From Molossus alvarezi (lineage: Eukaryota > Chordata > Mammalia > Chiroptera > Molossidae), in assembly GCA_037176705.1 (NCBI GenBank), contig CM073908.1, positions 131,925,430-131,989,429 of the forward strand: a stretch of DNA of 64,000 nucleotides. The letters run 5' to 3'. A model generated the notes under the pieces. That model had not been told where the DNA came from. It saw nothing but the letters and a program-made list of their open reading frames with translations, and ran no database searches. Position numbers and translations under genes: made by a program. This document shows positions 51,621-63,779 of the stretch, in pieces (within the stretch, counting starts at the first letter, position 1; each line of letters opens with the position of its first letter).

Positions 51621-54523
51621 ATCTAAGAAAATGGTAATCTCATTATATGAAAAAGAAAACATCAGAAAAAAAAAGTAGGATGGTAATGGGCACAAGGAAG
51701 ATAAATTAGAAATGCAATTTTATTTTTTAAATTACAAATAAATTTCTTGTAACAGACAAAAAGGTAAGTTTGTTTTTAAGGGAATAAAATGCTATCAACC
51801 TGATCTTTTCTGTATTTGAAAAATAATGTGTGCATTGTGAAAGGAAGAACTATTTTTCCTTCCTCTTTTTAATTTTACCTATAGAGCATCCCTTGGTAAA
51901 CCTATCAAGATTTTATCACTTGGCAAATTAAATGTAATGCCTCTGCCTATATTAGAAGAAATGGGAGATTTTATAAACTGTAAGTATGTCAGTCAAAATT
52001 TAAAACATTCATTTTGTACAAAGCAGTTTTCTACTACCTTCCATTCTTCAGAGTCATCTTTCAGGATATAATTTGATCACCTACAAGTGATTGGCTTTAG
52101 CAGTTTCAAGGGATTCCCCACTTGAATTCCCTGGCAGCACTGAACTGAGATCAATAATCTCCATAAACAGGACCAAGTAATCTCCACTCTGCAAATGAAA
52201 TGGAATGCTAGCTATAGTTTCTTCCTTGCCAAGCTTAAAATCAGCAATGAAATGCCTAGTGCTACGCATTGCTACTGCCCAAGATTGGTTAATGGCAGAC
52301 TATAACAAAGCATAGGCCTTGTAGAAATCCCATGCTATCGAGGAAACTCTAAATGACCCAATGTGTCACAGAATGTATATATTGACCCTTGGAATATGTC
52401 TACACCATGCAATAGAATATGGTTTGGAAAAAAATATTTTCATAGTATCTTAATTTTATTTTTAAATTAATTTTATTACTACACAGTGTTCTCAGCCCTC
52501 GTTAGTCAGGGGGATCCCATTAACATTAGTGAATTGAATTTCTCTGGATCTCACCGTCCCTCTAGGATTTCTAGAATTATACAAGTATCCCCTATACATG
52601 CCACTCAACCATTTATTTCTAGGAGTCACCAAGGCGTGTTTCACATGCACTCATGGACAAGTTCTATCAGTTCACACTTCACAGTTTCTTAAATGTCTTC
52701 AACCTTCCCCCTTAAGTAGTGATGGCTGAGGTCCCCACTTCTGACAAAGCTACCTGGCCTCCTTTGTCACCATGGTTATACCACTTCCCACTGGAAGCAT
52801 ATCACTTCCAATATCTCGTGGCTTTTATAATCTGAAGCCCTGAATGAATTACTTCTAAAGATCACTCCATTCCCTCTTGTAAATGGTCTCCTTCAGACCC
52901 ATGAACCTAGTTGTCAGATATACTCAAATGGGTCTCTGAGCCTACCTCCTATTCCAGGCAAAGATGTCCAAAACTTTTACTAGTCCATCTCACAAAACAA
53001 GCTCATTGAGCCTTTGAGCCTAAGTGTCAACTTTCCAAATGAAACTGTTTCTTTAATAATATCTGTTCTCCCCTGTTTCAAAACTCATATTATGAGAGCA
53101 ACATCAGTGAGATGGCAGACTAGGAAACTGACTAAAATAACTTTATAAAAGATCTCAAAACTACTCAAAGATCTACAGCAACCAAACACCCAATTGAGAA
53201 AAAGGCACATTCAAAATAATTTAAATTGTTTGATGTTTTCACTTGTCTTTGCCTCCCTTCCTCCCCAGCAAGGAGTAGTCAGGAGGAAGAGGCCCAATTC
53301 CTGGTTCTCTCCCTTGTTCCAAAATAAAAAATAGTAGAACACATTAGCAATGTTTTAATTTGTCTGTGTGCTATCTTAGTGCTTTGCAGAAAATATTTGC
53401 CAACCCCTAATCTAGAAGAGAAAGTGAATATACTAAAAAGACTAATTAGGATGCTACAAAATAAGCATGGCTTGAGGTTATGTCTAGACTGAGTGGTTTT
53501 CAACAAAAATAAAAAATAAATTAATTCAAGAGATAATAAGTGCACAAAATGTAGTGAAATTGAGTAAGAATAACAGAAGCAGTAATGAGGAACAAAAGTC
53601 AAGAATTTCCAAAATGATGAATGGTAAAATTATTGGCCAATGTAGACTTTAGGAGGAGAAAGCTTATTCTGGTGAGCGCTCTTGACATAATTAAGTGTGA
53701 GATGGTAGGAAGAAAGACAAGTAGAAATTAGACCAGAGGACAAGCTTTAAACTCTAGGTTAGAAAGTACATCAATATGGAAATGATAGATGAAAGTTATG
53801 GGAGACAATGAGCTCTCCAGGAGCAAAAATAGAAAGAGAACAGCAAAAGGCCAGGACTGTAAAGACAACAAAGATCTATATTTAATGAATAAATAAGAGA
53901 TTTTCAGTCATTTACCAAATCTGAGTATCACTAAATATAAAAGTTGTCCCCCTGCATAATTTCCTAATATTGTAAATATATTCTTGCTTTATATATACTC
54001 TTTTAAAAAATCGCTATTTAATACCTAATAGGTGCAAAGCATTGCATCAAATATTAGACAGGAAAGAGCCTGATTTTTGTGCTCAAAAGACTTTCTAACT
54101 TTTTGAGCAAGGACATAAAAGTGAAGAGAATCCCTTCATCCCCTCACCCCCGTCAACACCTGTGCAAAAATGAGAAAGAACTCATGGACACAGACAACAG
54201 TGTGGTGACTGTGGTGTGGAGGTGAAAGAGGGTATATGGAGGATAAATACTGATGAAAAAATAATAAAATAAAAAGTGGTAATGGAAAAAAAAACTCATT
54301 AAAGAAAAACCCTCAAAACAAAGGTCCCAGGGCACACTCTCCCTCCTGAGAGCACATCTACAACTTTCCCCTCCCCTGCTTCTTCTCCTTCCCCCACAGG
54401 CATGCATCTCCTAAACTCTAAAGGACCCTACCAGGCTTGCAACCAGGACAGCAATGGGCAGCAGTCGTTTGTCCCAGGCAAACCCCCTGAACCTCTCCCC
54501 AAGGCCCCCTTTCTTCTGACTTC
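51621..54523. other. Long stretch without a recognised gene
   Basis: Mostly unique AT-rich sequence. 52480-53090 is moderately GC-richer and could be an old LTR, but I cannot assign it. 53095-53200 (AGTGAGATGGCAGACTAGG) may be a very diverged L1 5' end. 54000-54130 may be an inverted L2 piece. No supported exon. Confidence 0.35.
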
Positions 54524-54525
54524 TT

Positions 54526-54720
54526 TTTTTATTAATTTTAGAGAGAGAGGAAGGCAGAGGGAGATAGAGAAAGATCGACGTGAGAAAGAAACATTGATCG
54601 ATTGCTTTCCACACACACCCCGAGAACCCACAACCCAGGCATGTGCCGTGACTGGGAATCAAACCTGCGACCCTTCCATGCAGGGGAGGACGCTCCAATG
54701 GAACCACACCGGCCAGGGCT
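54526..54720 (-). mobile_element. VES-type SINE, older subtype
   Basis: T-rich start, then GA-rich and the reverse of CCCTGGCCGGTGTGGTTCCA at about 54699-54718. The duplication is TTCTGACTTCTT (54514-54525 and 54722-54733). Confidence 0.92.
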
Positions 54721-54733
54721 TTTCTGACTTCTT

Positions 54734-56700
54734 AGTGAGCCAAAGTAGCCCAGCCTAGGCTCATTCCTCACCTAGACCCTCTCCTGTTATCCTAAGCCCT
54801 TCCTTGTTTCACTGTCCCAGCTTTAATTAAAATCCTCTAAAATTATAAATAAGTTAAATTAAATAAGTAAATAAAGTGAACAGAATCATGAAATTGAATG
54901 ACAACTTGGGGAAGAATGCAGATGGTATAGGTCTAAGAAGTAAACAACTTCCAGGTTACATGCTAAAATACAAAAGTTATATATATAATGCATGTGGGAT
55001 ACTTTTAAATCTCATTTTATTGCTCTCTTATAGCTGTAGAGCATGCTCCCAAGCCTGGGGGGATGGAAATGATAGCTATTAAATCTTACTCATCTATTGT
55101 CCACCATTGAACATTGTAGGCATTAAGTAATTCCAAAGAGGTACCATGGTAACGTCAATATTCTTGCCTTGTCTTATGATTACCCCACTCTCTCTACAAC
55201 ATGCCTGTTGAGTCATTTTTTTCAGTGCTGCTCTACTTGACAAAATCAGCTGTCCACTGTGCTACTTATGCATGGAGAAAATTAAATTCATCAATAAAAC
55301 CTGCTAGACAGATTCCTGCTAATCTATCAAAAAATCAGGGCCTTACGGCATCCAAAGCTCACCCCAGAGCTGTGCTCTTTTTCTGCAAGGTAATGGCAGA
55401 ACTTCAATATAATCAGGAAAGCATTTTTCTCGAGACATGGCTTTTAATCACACAATTTTATAATGTAAATAAGCAAAAGTGGTTTACACTGACTCTGAGG
55501 CCCTGGAGTCCTCCTAGGGCCTCCATACTTTTCACTGGCTGACCTCTAAAAACACCCTCGGATAAGGAAGAAATGGGCTGAGGCAAAATCCACACTGTTT
55601 AGAAAGTGTGTAAGAAAAAATATAATAACCTCTGTTTTTAGACAAATCCTCTGATCAAAAAAATCTTGGCAGACCAGTTAAGAAAAATCTCTGCTTCTGA
55701 AGAGACCAACCTCCGGGGAAGCTTTCACAGATGATAAAGTTAACAGTCACAGTGATTGAAAGGGGACATTATACTTTAAAATGTAATGCTGTTAGGACAG
55801 ATGTGGTTAGGCGAAGAAAAAAAAAAGACTACACTGCATATATCTAGAAAACTAAGATAGAAATAAAAATGCCGAACTTGCCATATTTTCCTAAGAGTTA
55901 GTATATTTATCCATTTTCAGTTAAGCAAGAAAAGAAGGTTTGAGTTGAAGATATTCCCCATCAACAGTTTAAAGCATGGTCAAAAGTCAGATGAATTATC
56001 ATAAACTGAAGGGGTTTTATTCCATTCAGTTATTTGCTGTTCACTGAAGTTTCCTTTCCCTCATCCAACAGGAAATTGCCTTTCTTAGAAATGAAAAACA
56101 CCCATCAACCTACACAATACAAGTTTTATTGTACACATAACAATCCATATTTTACCCCCAGCCAATGTTTCACTGGGTCACATCACCCCGTCTAAATAGT
56201 AGTAGAGCTCTAGATTTAAAAGGTCTTGGAGGAGTACTTGTATAATAAAAAGCTTCCTGAACGTTTTAAAAATTTCACAAGTTATATTAGCAATGAGAAT
56301 TCCTGTGGAATCCAGGTACAAGTATGGCTTGGTTTTTTTATGCCTTTAAGGAAGATTAAACCACTGTACTTCTTTTTCTGAAAGCTTCTTAGAGTTAATC
56401 AGTGTGTTTTTGTTGTTTTAGGAAGGTTTTCTCCTTTAGTTTAGATACTGCTAATTTATAAACAAGACTAATGTTATCCAGTAAGAGATATATAAAAACA
56501 GGCTCATTAGAAAACCAGACTTTTAACAAAAAAGAATATGTATTTTATTTGAAATTCTACAAAGCCTGAAAAAAAGAAACAATTGAGAAGATTGTTAGAG
56601 TAGTTGGACAAGTCTTTCATTTTTACACAAAGCATTTATAGCACAAAATCATATAAATGCCATTCCACATAACCAATGTGACTTGGTCTCTAAAGTAGTC
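54734..56700. other. Unique non-coding sequence
   Basis: About 2 kb without recognised repeats. The 113-residue frame at 55201-55542 has no domain that I recognise and no neighbouring splice or promoter signals that would support it. Confidence 0.4.
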
Positions 56701-56706
56701 AGCTAA

Positions 56707-56935
56707 TTTGAGAATGTAATCACATGCCAAATAACAATGTTTTGGTCAATGATGGGCCCCATGATGTTATAATAGAGCCAAAAAATTTCTGTCGCCTAGT
56801 GACATGGTAGTAATCATAACATTGTAGTGCAAAACACTACACAAATATTTAGCATTGTGTTACAATTGCTTACAGTGTTCAGTACAGTTACATGCTATAC
56901 CAGTTTGTAGACTAGAAACTGTAGGGGGACAGAAT
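56707..56935 (-). mobile_element. Tigger-like DNA transposon, one half
   Basis: CACATGCCAAATAACAATGT, AATTTCTGTCGCCTAGTGAC and CATTGTAGTGCAAAACACTA belong to a TcMar/Tigger-type element that I cannot name exactly. The other half lies at 57463-57608 after an LTR insertion. The orientation is a guess. Confidence 0.65.
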
Positions 56936-57462
56936 CTGTCACCCCAAAATATGTCTATTTGGCATAAGGACTATTATAGGCTTGTTAATTTTAAGAAACA
57001 GCGGACTTGTAGGACACTTTGAAAACCAAGTAGAAGTTACTATTTCTAAAAGACATGTACATTTGTAAGGGAAATTTCATTTGCAACACTGTTTCTCTCT
57101 GTGTACCAGGAAGAAAATGGGTATATTTTTAGAAACATTTATCAATACAGAAAATAAAACTTAAATCTACATAACAACCTTACCCTTGTTTATTGTGCTT
57201 CTCCTAGTAACCTCCCCTAACTGGCCTCCACCCCATCCCCAACATCTTCTTTTGTTTTTATCTGGAGATGGTATTTAAGGTGGTGGCTTTAGCCATTTTG
57301 GCAAGTTATTCAGTGTTTCTGGGTATCTCCCATGTATGCAGGAGGTATACACGTTATTAAGCTTTTGTTTGTTTTTCCCATTAGTCTGTCTTTTATTACA
57401 AGGATGTATTGGCCAAGAACCCAAAAAAGTGAAGGAAAAATTATTTTTCCTTCCCCACTGAA
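56936..57462 (+). mobile_element. Solo LTR of an endogenous retrovirus (family X), copy 1
   Basis: It begins near TGTCACCCCAAAATATG and ends near TTTCCTTCCCC. The 3' part has GATGGTATTTAAGGTGGTGG (TATA-like TATTTAA), GGAGGTATACACGTTATTAA and CAAGAACCCAAAAAAGTGAA. It shares order and wording with 58905-59690 and, inverted, 63780-64000. It has no coding sequence. It splits a Tigger-like element. Confidence 0.75.
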
Positions 57463-57608
57463 CAATAGATTACACTATATAATGTAGGTATGTAGTAGGC
57501 TATACCACTTAGGTTTGTGTAAATATACTCTATAATGTTCCAACAATAACAAAATTGTCTAAGACAAATTTCTTGAAACATATCTGTCATTAAGTGTACA
57601 TGACTGTA
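57463..57608 (-). mobile_element. Tigger-like DNA transposon, other half
   Basis: GTAGGCTATACCACTTAGGT, TGTAAATATACTCTATAATG and GTACATGACTGTA form the other end of the element at 56707-56935. Confidence 0.65.
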
Positions 57609-57725
57609 ATTTGGCTATCATAGAAGCCATTCCAAAGATCAGGAAGGTTGATTTGGTGAATCTGTTGTTTTGCAGGTGTTTTCTTCCTCTTTAATATCTA
57701 TTTCCCTAGAATTTCTTAATTGATT

Positions 57726-57944
57726 AAAAAGTATAACTGGAGGTTACTTTACCAGCAAGCATCAGGCAAGCTCTTTTTACCACAATTAACGTGTGTTCTT
57801 TGCTTTCAGGCATTTATCATGGCCATCATGCAGCTGACTCACCATTGGAAAGCAGCTAGATGGATGGATGATCATGAGGTAGATCAAGCATTTTTGAATT
57901 TTAATACATTTTTTATAAACAACAACAACAAAAAAGTATAACTG
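57726..57944 (+). mobile_element. Small retro-insertion of unknown source
   Basis: A 191-bp body (57740-57930) ends in an A-rich AACAACAACAACAA tail. It is flanked by a perfect 14-bp duplication AAAAAGTATAACTG (57726-57739 and 57931-57944). The left target reads TTAAAA, the usual L1 endonuclease site. There is no SINE promoter box. The body could be a 5'-truncated mRNA copy or a small RNA copy. A CTTTCAG/G ... GAG/GTAGA pattern inside resembles splice sites but is probably accidental. Confidence 0.75.
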
Positions 57945-58150
57945 TCCTTGATAGGGAGAGTCACATTTTTCAGCCAAAGATACACAAGTAACTGAGCTTC
58001 AGGTCCATACATTTTCACTGTGCCTTCCAACTCTTCTTGTAATCCACTGATGTCACACCTTTCAAAATTCACCACCAGGAAATCTATCATCATTTTCTTA
58101 ATGATATCAATTAAAAGTATTACAGTGATTTGTATCTGTAACTGTTATAG
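57945..58150 (-). pseudogene. Protein-like open frame of unknown origin (coding remnant or terminal exon)
   Basis: On the minus strand a frame runs from about 58120 through MMIDFLVVNFERCDISGLQE, a PEAQLLVYLWLKN stretch and LPIKD. It reaches the 57.7-kb insertion. With the insertion removed, the frame would end in TAA a few codons later. The composition is protein-like rather than low-complexity, but I do not recognise the family. An AG splice-like dinucleotide lies just upstream near 58135, without a good pyrimidine tract, and an in-frame TAA lies beyond it. It may be chance. Confidence 0.25.
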
Positions 58151-58904
58151 TCATAATTAGCTAATCAATATTAATAATAGAAAAGGAGCAAAGGGGAGGT
58201 CAGCATGGTCCTTAGGCAACTCCAGCAGTAAGCTACAAGCTTTATGCTCCCCAGGAAACCACTGGTCCATTCCTTGCAGATCACTGGGGAAAGGGATCAA
58301 ACAAAGGGTAATATGGGCACATGCACAGTGAAGTTGGGGTGACATAGGGAAGGTGTTTGCATGTCCATCTAGTCTGGAGAACAAAGATCATTGGCTAGGA
58401 GAATAGAGCCACAGAAAGCACATGAAATCATAAGGGGTTAATTGGTTAAACTCCTAGTTATAATCTGGAAGCAAAGAGTTCTCTCTCTCTTACTCATGTT
58501 TCTCGCTTGCTCTGTGACCCACACTTGATCATGCATTAGCCTGCCATGTGGCCTCATGCAATGGACTGCAGCAGGGAACACAAGCTAACCTAACCAGATG
58601 CTGGACTGGACTGCACTTTAATGTGGAGCGGAGACTGTGGGTAGTGGCCTTGATTCTAACACTACTGAAGACAAGTTTGGACTTTTTCCACAGTGAGATG
58701 AAGGGAAATGGGACTTTGAAAGGGAACCTCTTAATCTTACATCATCTATAAAACTTCCAATGATACCTAATCCTCCCCATGGGGGCCTCAGGAAATGCTT
58801 TTCCCCATTGCACCCCAAGAGTTCCATTTCCAGCAGTAACAGGTGGGAACACAGAAGGCATCCCACTGATAACACAACTACTTTGACTTGATTATTTTAT
58901 AATT
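58151..58904. other. Unique non-coding sequence
   Basis: Nothing recognised. The frames at 58157-58384 and 58548-58875 have no known domains. Confidence 0.4.
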
Positions 58905-59690
58905 TTGTATGGGAGCACTAATGGCCACCCCAAAATGTGTCTATGTGGTATGAAGATTATTTTAGCTGAATATTTTTAAGAAACAGAAGACTCAAGAAGT
59001 TTTTCTTTTTACCTCCCCTTTAACTGCCCAAAAGAAGTTAAGTAGAGGGTCTGGTCCAGGAAAAGAGCTATATTTATAGAGAACTATAAGAAGTATGGCC
59101 TAGGTCGGGTAGACTAAGGGGGACTAGGCAGAGCCTGCTTGTTCACAGTTTTGTGTGTCCCTTTTTATCTTCAGGGCATGACAAATATTTGTTTACCACA
59201 TACTCGCTCTTCCTATCTTCCTGTAAATTGTATTCCTCCCCTTTGAAGTCACAGACCTCTATCCATTCCTTAGCTCAGAATGACATATAAGCCTCAACTT
59301 CCCAACTTGCTTTTTTTTTTTTTTATCCTCACCTGAGGACATTTTTCTATTTTTTGTCCAGATAGAGTGGGAGGGAGAATGAGAGAGAGAAACATCAATG
59401 TGAAAGGAACACATCGAGTGGTTGCCACCCACGCTACCCAACCAGGGCCGGGGACAAACTGCAACCGAGGCACATGCCCCCAGCAGGAACCAAACCCGGG
59501 TCTCTCTGGACCACAGGCCGACGCTCTAACCACTGAGCCAAACTGGCCAGGGCCCAACTTGCTTTTGATTCTTATATTGTTATCGGGGGGAGCTGTACAT
59601 ACATAATTAAATTTGGTTTTTTTTCTCCTGTTAATTTGGTTATTGACCAGCTAAAGAACCCAGAAAGATAGAAGGAAATGTTTACCTCCC
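58905..59690 (+). mobile_element. Solo LTR of family X, copy 2, with an inserted VES
   Basis: The 5' part (GGCCACCCCAAAATGTGTCT, TTTTTAAGAAACAGAAGACT) and the 3' part (TTCTCCTGTTAATTTGGTTA, AAAGAACCCAGAAAGATAGA) match copy 1 in order. The VES at 59315-59552 interrupts it. Non-coding. Confidence 0.7.
59315..59552 (-). mobile_element. VES SINE inside an LTR, recent-looking
   Basis: It runs from poly(T) and CCTCACCTGAGGAC to GAGCCAAACTGGCCAGGG. The 14-bp duplication CCCAACTTGCTTTT lies at 59301-59314 and 59553-59566. It is very like the 37305-37547 copy. Confidence 0.95.
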
Positions 59691-60309
59691 TTGACAATGT
59701 CATACAATGTTATTCACACTACTTTAAAACTACAACTACCATTGGTAGAACTATGTAAATATTTAAGTAGCCACCTATATTGGACATTTCCATAATAATG
59801 GAATTTTTATTGCAAATGCAGAGTGTATTTCTAATCAATATTATAAATAAATCTTGCCAAATGTATCTTTGAAACTTCTGATTTACACTAGCACTGTTCC
59901 ATAATGTCTAATTTTAGATATTAAATATTTGATACTAATATTTCTTCTATTTGCATGAGCAGAAAATGTGTTTCCTGGGTCTTAAAACCCAAGTTAGTAA
60001 CCTTATTAACTAACGAGGCAACTTGCTGTCTTCAAATACCAACTTTTGTGTTCAACAAAGTGAACCTACAGCTCAACTATACTACCTTAAAGGCTGTCTT
60101 ATCTTTAATCTGCCTGGGCCACACACATTCCGGATTTTCTTCATCCAATAGACCACTGGTCAGCAACTGTTAGGAAAAAACAAGCATTTGTATGTGTTTG
60201 TTGTGGAGATAGAGGACTTACTTGGAATTTAACCTAAATCCATATTTAGAGAAAGAGACAAATCTTTTATTCAAAGACTGAACTACACTTTAGAAGTCCG
60301 TAATTATCA
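59691..60309. other. Unique non-coding sequence
   Basis: Nothing recognised. Confidence 0.4.
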
Positions 60310-60945
60310 TTACATACTTTTAAAGTCCTGGAGCACTGATTATGTTACTGGACAATGAAAAGCTAGGAAAATTCCAGGGCAAGAGGAATAGGGACACTGA
60401 GACAAGAAAGTTAAAACCAGGCCAAACAGTGTGGGCAAGTTACAGCTGGCTTATAAATAACAAGGCATTATCTTCCCCAGCCAAGGACACTTGAGAGCAA
60501 ATGGTTAAAAGCCACCCTAACAAGAGAATGTAGGAAGGGGTGTGGGGAGGGCAGCTTTATTTTTTTACTCCCTAAATAGAAAAGCTAGCCATCTCAAGGT
60601 TTGACAAGATAAAATTGCCAGGTACTTTTCATGAATTTTGAGGCCACAACAAAGTAAAAAGGGACCTTGAGAATTAATCCACACCAAGATATTCAGCAAA
60701 GGAATTTTGAAACCTATAGACAGAAGGGTATATAATGCCTCAAACTCCCATCTAACTCACACTTCAGATTAGCTGAGAGACTGTCTGCGCTTCATAAGTC
60801 AGATGTATAAATTTACTTGCCTAGTTTCTTTAATAAATTTGCAAGCTTTAATAAATTGACTTTATCACAACACAATCAGGGTCTCTCATTTAAATTCATT
60901 TATTAAGAAGACAAGAATTGAGGTGGGAACAGCCCTCTTCCTCTA
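60310..60945 (+). mobile_element. Probable solo LTR of another endogenous retrovirus
   Basis: The layout looks like U3-R-U5: a TATA-like GGGTATATAATGCC at about 60727-60740, then about 100 bases to two AATAAA signals (about 60832 and 60850). A pyrimidine-richer segment with GGGTCTCTCATTT follows, then GAGGTGGGAACAGCCCTC. No primer-binding site or gag-like frame follows, so it is probably solitary. Boundaries are approximate and the family is not identified. Confidence 0.55.
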
Positions 60946-61622
60946 ACTCAAGAAGTAGTCCAATAACACCTCTCTGGTTTCTGTGAGAGGTGCTTGTAAC
61001 AATGCCACAAGGGTGATAAATGAGTTTCACTTTATTGCTACAGAAACAAAACATCTCAAAGCAAATACCAAAACAACATTCAATAATCCAGCCAAGACAA
61101 TATCAAATTTAATTTGGCATATCCCAAGAGTCAAGCATCCAGCAAGGCAACATGGATTACACTCTCTCAGCAAAGATCAATTGAAGAGATGTCAGCAGAG
61201 TCACTACAAGAGAGAACCATCTAATTCTAAAATGTGAACAAACAGAATTCTGTGAGATCTGGATTTTCTCATTGAAGTAGACAGAACTTGGATATACTGA
61301 TTGCATCACCCAGATTATCTGTTAAATTTCTACGTTACAAGAATTTGAGGAAAACCTTTGTAATTCTATTTTACCTTATACTTGGAAAAATTAATAATTA
61401 CTTGTGTGAGTAAACAAAAAAGAAGACTCAATTTGGGTTTGTAGTTAATTAGATTTAAGGGGCCTAAGAAAGACAGACAATCAGCGGAGTCAATCATCTG
61501 AATAAATATATCATTTAAGAGGCCACCCAACTAAAAACATCTATTCACCATCCTGAATCAATGTCTGAATTTCCACCAACATTTATTTATTTCTTGTCAT
61601 CAATGTGCCCAGATGTCTCCTT
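60946..61622. other. Unique non-coding sequence
   Basis: Nothing recognised. Confidence 0.4.
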
Positions 61623-61641
61623 AAAAATGCAAATATTCCTG

Positions 61642-61820
61642 CCTGGCCAGTGTGGCTCAGTGGATTGAGTGTCATCCCATGGACTGAGAGGTCCAGGTTT
61701 GATTCCTGGTCAAGGTACATGCCTGGGTTGCAGGCTCGATCCCCAGCGGGGAGTGTGCAGGAGGAAGCTGATCAATGGTTCTCTCTCACATTGATGTTTC
61801 TCTCTCTCTCTAAAAAAAAA
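61642..61820 (+). mobile_element. VES SINE, older subtype
   Basis: The head is CCTGGCCAGTGTGGCTCAGT, the B box GGTTTGATTCCTGG and a short CT run. The poly(A) lies in the duplication. The 19-bp duplication AAAAATGCAAATATTCCTG (61623-61641) recurs at 61821-61839 with one change. Confidence 0.95.
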
Positions 61821-61839
61821 AAAAATGCAAATATTTCTG

Positions 61840-62587
61840 GGGAGAAAAGTATACTCAGGATTGCAGTTTCCATATATGATGCCTTTTTGTGAATTAGAAA
61901 AAGATGTTCTGTTGGGCAATGCTGTGGCTCTGGAATTAATTTCAGTCCTCAACAGTTGTTAATAGCCTGCAGCATTTGTGTACCACTGTATTAGGTTGCC
62001 TAATGACGGTCAATAAACCCAGGTCTTGTTTCCTTGGGCATCTCCATATAGCTGTTAATGCTTTTAAAAAATAATCTCCTACTTATCCTAGGCAAAACCT
62101 TTTTGAGAGACCCAAAAATGAAATTTCACAAATACTCTGTTAGCAATCCTGAGAAAAGACTCAGGTTTTAGGCTGCACCAGCCTGGTCCCTCAAGGATGG
62201 TTGATCCAACCAAGCCTTTGACACCTTTGATGGTTGCCCAAAAAGGAAACCTTCTCAGTCACCTAAATGTTAGTTTCACCACTCACTATCTCCCCATCCC
62301 CAACCAACTCTTTCTTCTACTAAAAATTTTCCAAAACTTTTATTTCTTGATTCAGTGGTGTGCTGAAGCTGGCTCCTATGAGCCTGCTAGAGCCAGTTGT
62401 GCACCTCTCCTACCAATTCTACATTCTGTGATGTTATGTTGATAGCCCAAAATCAGTCATAATGGGAGTATACATACTTTAGAAATCAGCAAACGCTTGT
62501 TGCAAAAAAGGAACAATAGGTTCAAGGTAGGACCACTTGCCCCCAGGACAGCTAACCAAAACTTAATTATAGTTTCAGCCCCTCCCT
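61840..62587. other. Mostly unique sequence, possible unnamed old repeat at 62345-62510
   Basis: GTGTGCTGAAGCTGGCTCCT and CAGTTGTGCACCTCTCCTAC seem to belong to an interspersed mammalian repeat that I cannot name. Nothing else recognised. Confidence 0.35.
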
Positions 62588-62776
62588 TTTTTATTTAATT
62601 AATTAATTTATTTTTGTTACAGATGTTTCTCCTTCCCCCCCCCAATGATTCCCCCTCCTCCTTCCTCCCTGCCCTGTCCCCAACCTTGTTGTCCATGTCC
62701 ATTGTTCATGCACACATGCATATACATTCTCTGGTTTATCTCTCCCCCACCACCCCTCTTCTGGGGATTGTCAGAA
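62588..62776 (-). mobile_element. Very short 5'-truncated L1 3' end
   Basis: TATTTTTGTTACAGATGTTT, then C-rich tracts, TTGTTGTCCATGTCCATTGT and TCATGCACACATGCATATAC equal the 3'UTR of L1c and L1d. Only about 190 bp was inserted. No clear duplication was found. Confidence 0.9.
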
Positions 62777-63179
62777 GACCCTTGCCAGCTTTCCCCAAAG
62801 ACAGGTGACCTTGCCTGAAACAATCTTTTCTTTCCTTTTGCTAATAACTTTCTTGTTCCACCCAGTTTTCTATATAAATTTTCCATTTTGTACAACTCCT
62901 CAAAGCACCTTTCTATTTTTACTAGATGTAATATTGTCCTATTCAATAGTCATGCAGTTTAAGCCAATTAAATCTTCAAATATACTTGGCTAAATTTTGA
63001 TTCTTAACATATTACAAATTAGGGCTCTTTAAAAATAAAGAGCCAATTTTTAAACATTTACCAGCACACCATTGCTATATTTTCAAAAATTAAAAAATTA
63101 TCCACTGTCACAAAATTAATTTTTTTCTTTTTATTACTATTTTTTTAATCAATCAGTTAAAAGCTATTTCTCCTGTGGT

Positions 63180-63435
63180 ATCGCCATTTATCTTGAAACC
63201 CTCTAAGTGAAAGTAGCTCATTTTACCATATCCCTATAACAGATTTCTTTCAGGAAGCCCTCAAAAGCATTATAATAAAGGGATACTTTTATTTTATACC
63301 ATTATAGTATCCAATATATAATTCTATAATCATCTGCTTTATCACATTAAATTTTCTTATGCATCTGCCTCCCTACTGTCCCAAAAGACACTTGAGGGCC
63401 AGAGCCATGATATACTAATCTTTGTACACCTAGCA
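63180..63435 (+). repeat. L2 LINE 3' fragment
   Basis: GCATCTGCCTCCCTACTGTC, ACACTTGAGGGCCAGAGCCA and CTTTGTACACCTAGCAG follow L2 order. The sequence at 63436-63779 may be a further LINE (L2/CR1-type) piece (CTAGGCAACTTCAACATCCT), which is less certain. Confidence 0.6.
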
Positions 63436-63779
63436 GATTCTTCTTGCTTCCCCTTGCTGCTAAAAATGATTGCTCTGCTCATTCTCCTGTAGAAACCTTT
63501 CAGCTTTCAAGATTTCATCACCTGGCTCCACTTCCCCCTGCATGTGCTCCTCTGAGTCACATTTGCCTCTTGAGCAGATCCTTCACATTCAATGAAAACT
63601 TACAGTCCTCCTTTCAAACTTAAGCCCCACTATCATGCTAGGCAACTTCAACATCCTTGAGGATTCTCATGCAATTTATATAGCCACAAAGATCCGTTAT
63701 GTTTTTCAACTCTATTCAACTTTAGCTTATCTCCTAACACAGTACCCTGGACCTTCATTTCTCCAGGAAATTTTCCACT

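Noticed and set aside
52480..53090. GC-richer block considered as an LTR or gene
   Set aside because: No TG/CA ends, TATA or polyadenylation arrangement and no coding frame that I could support.
53095..53200. Possible ancient L1 5' end (AGTGAGATGGCAGACTAGG)
   Set aside because: Only a short similarity, with no readable ORF1 downstream; kept as a comment rather than a feature.
55201..55542. 113-residue plus-strand open frame
   Set aside because: No recognised domain, ordinary codon use cannot be judged by eye, and no splice or promoter signals support it. Chance frames of this length occur in 64 kb.
57810..57879. A 70-base candidate exon with CTTTCAG before it and GTAGAT after it
   Set aside because: It lies wholly within the 191-bp retro-insertion bounded by AAAAAGTATAACTG, so the splice-like signals are probably accidental.
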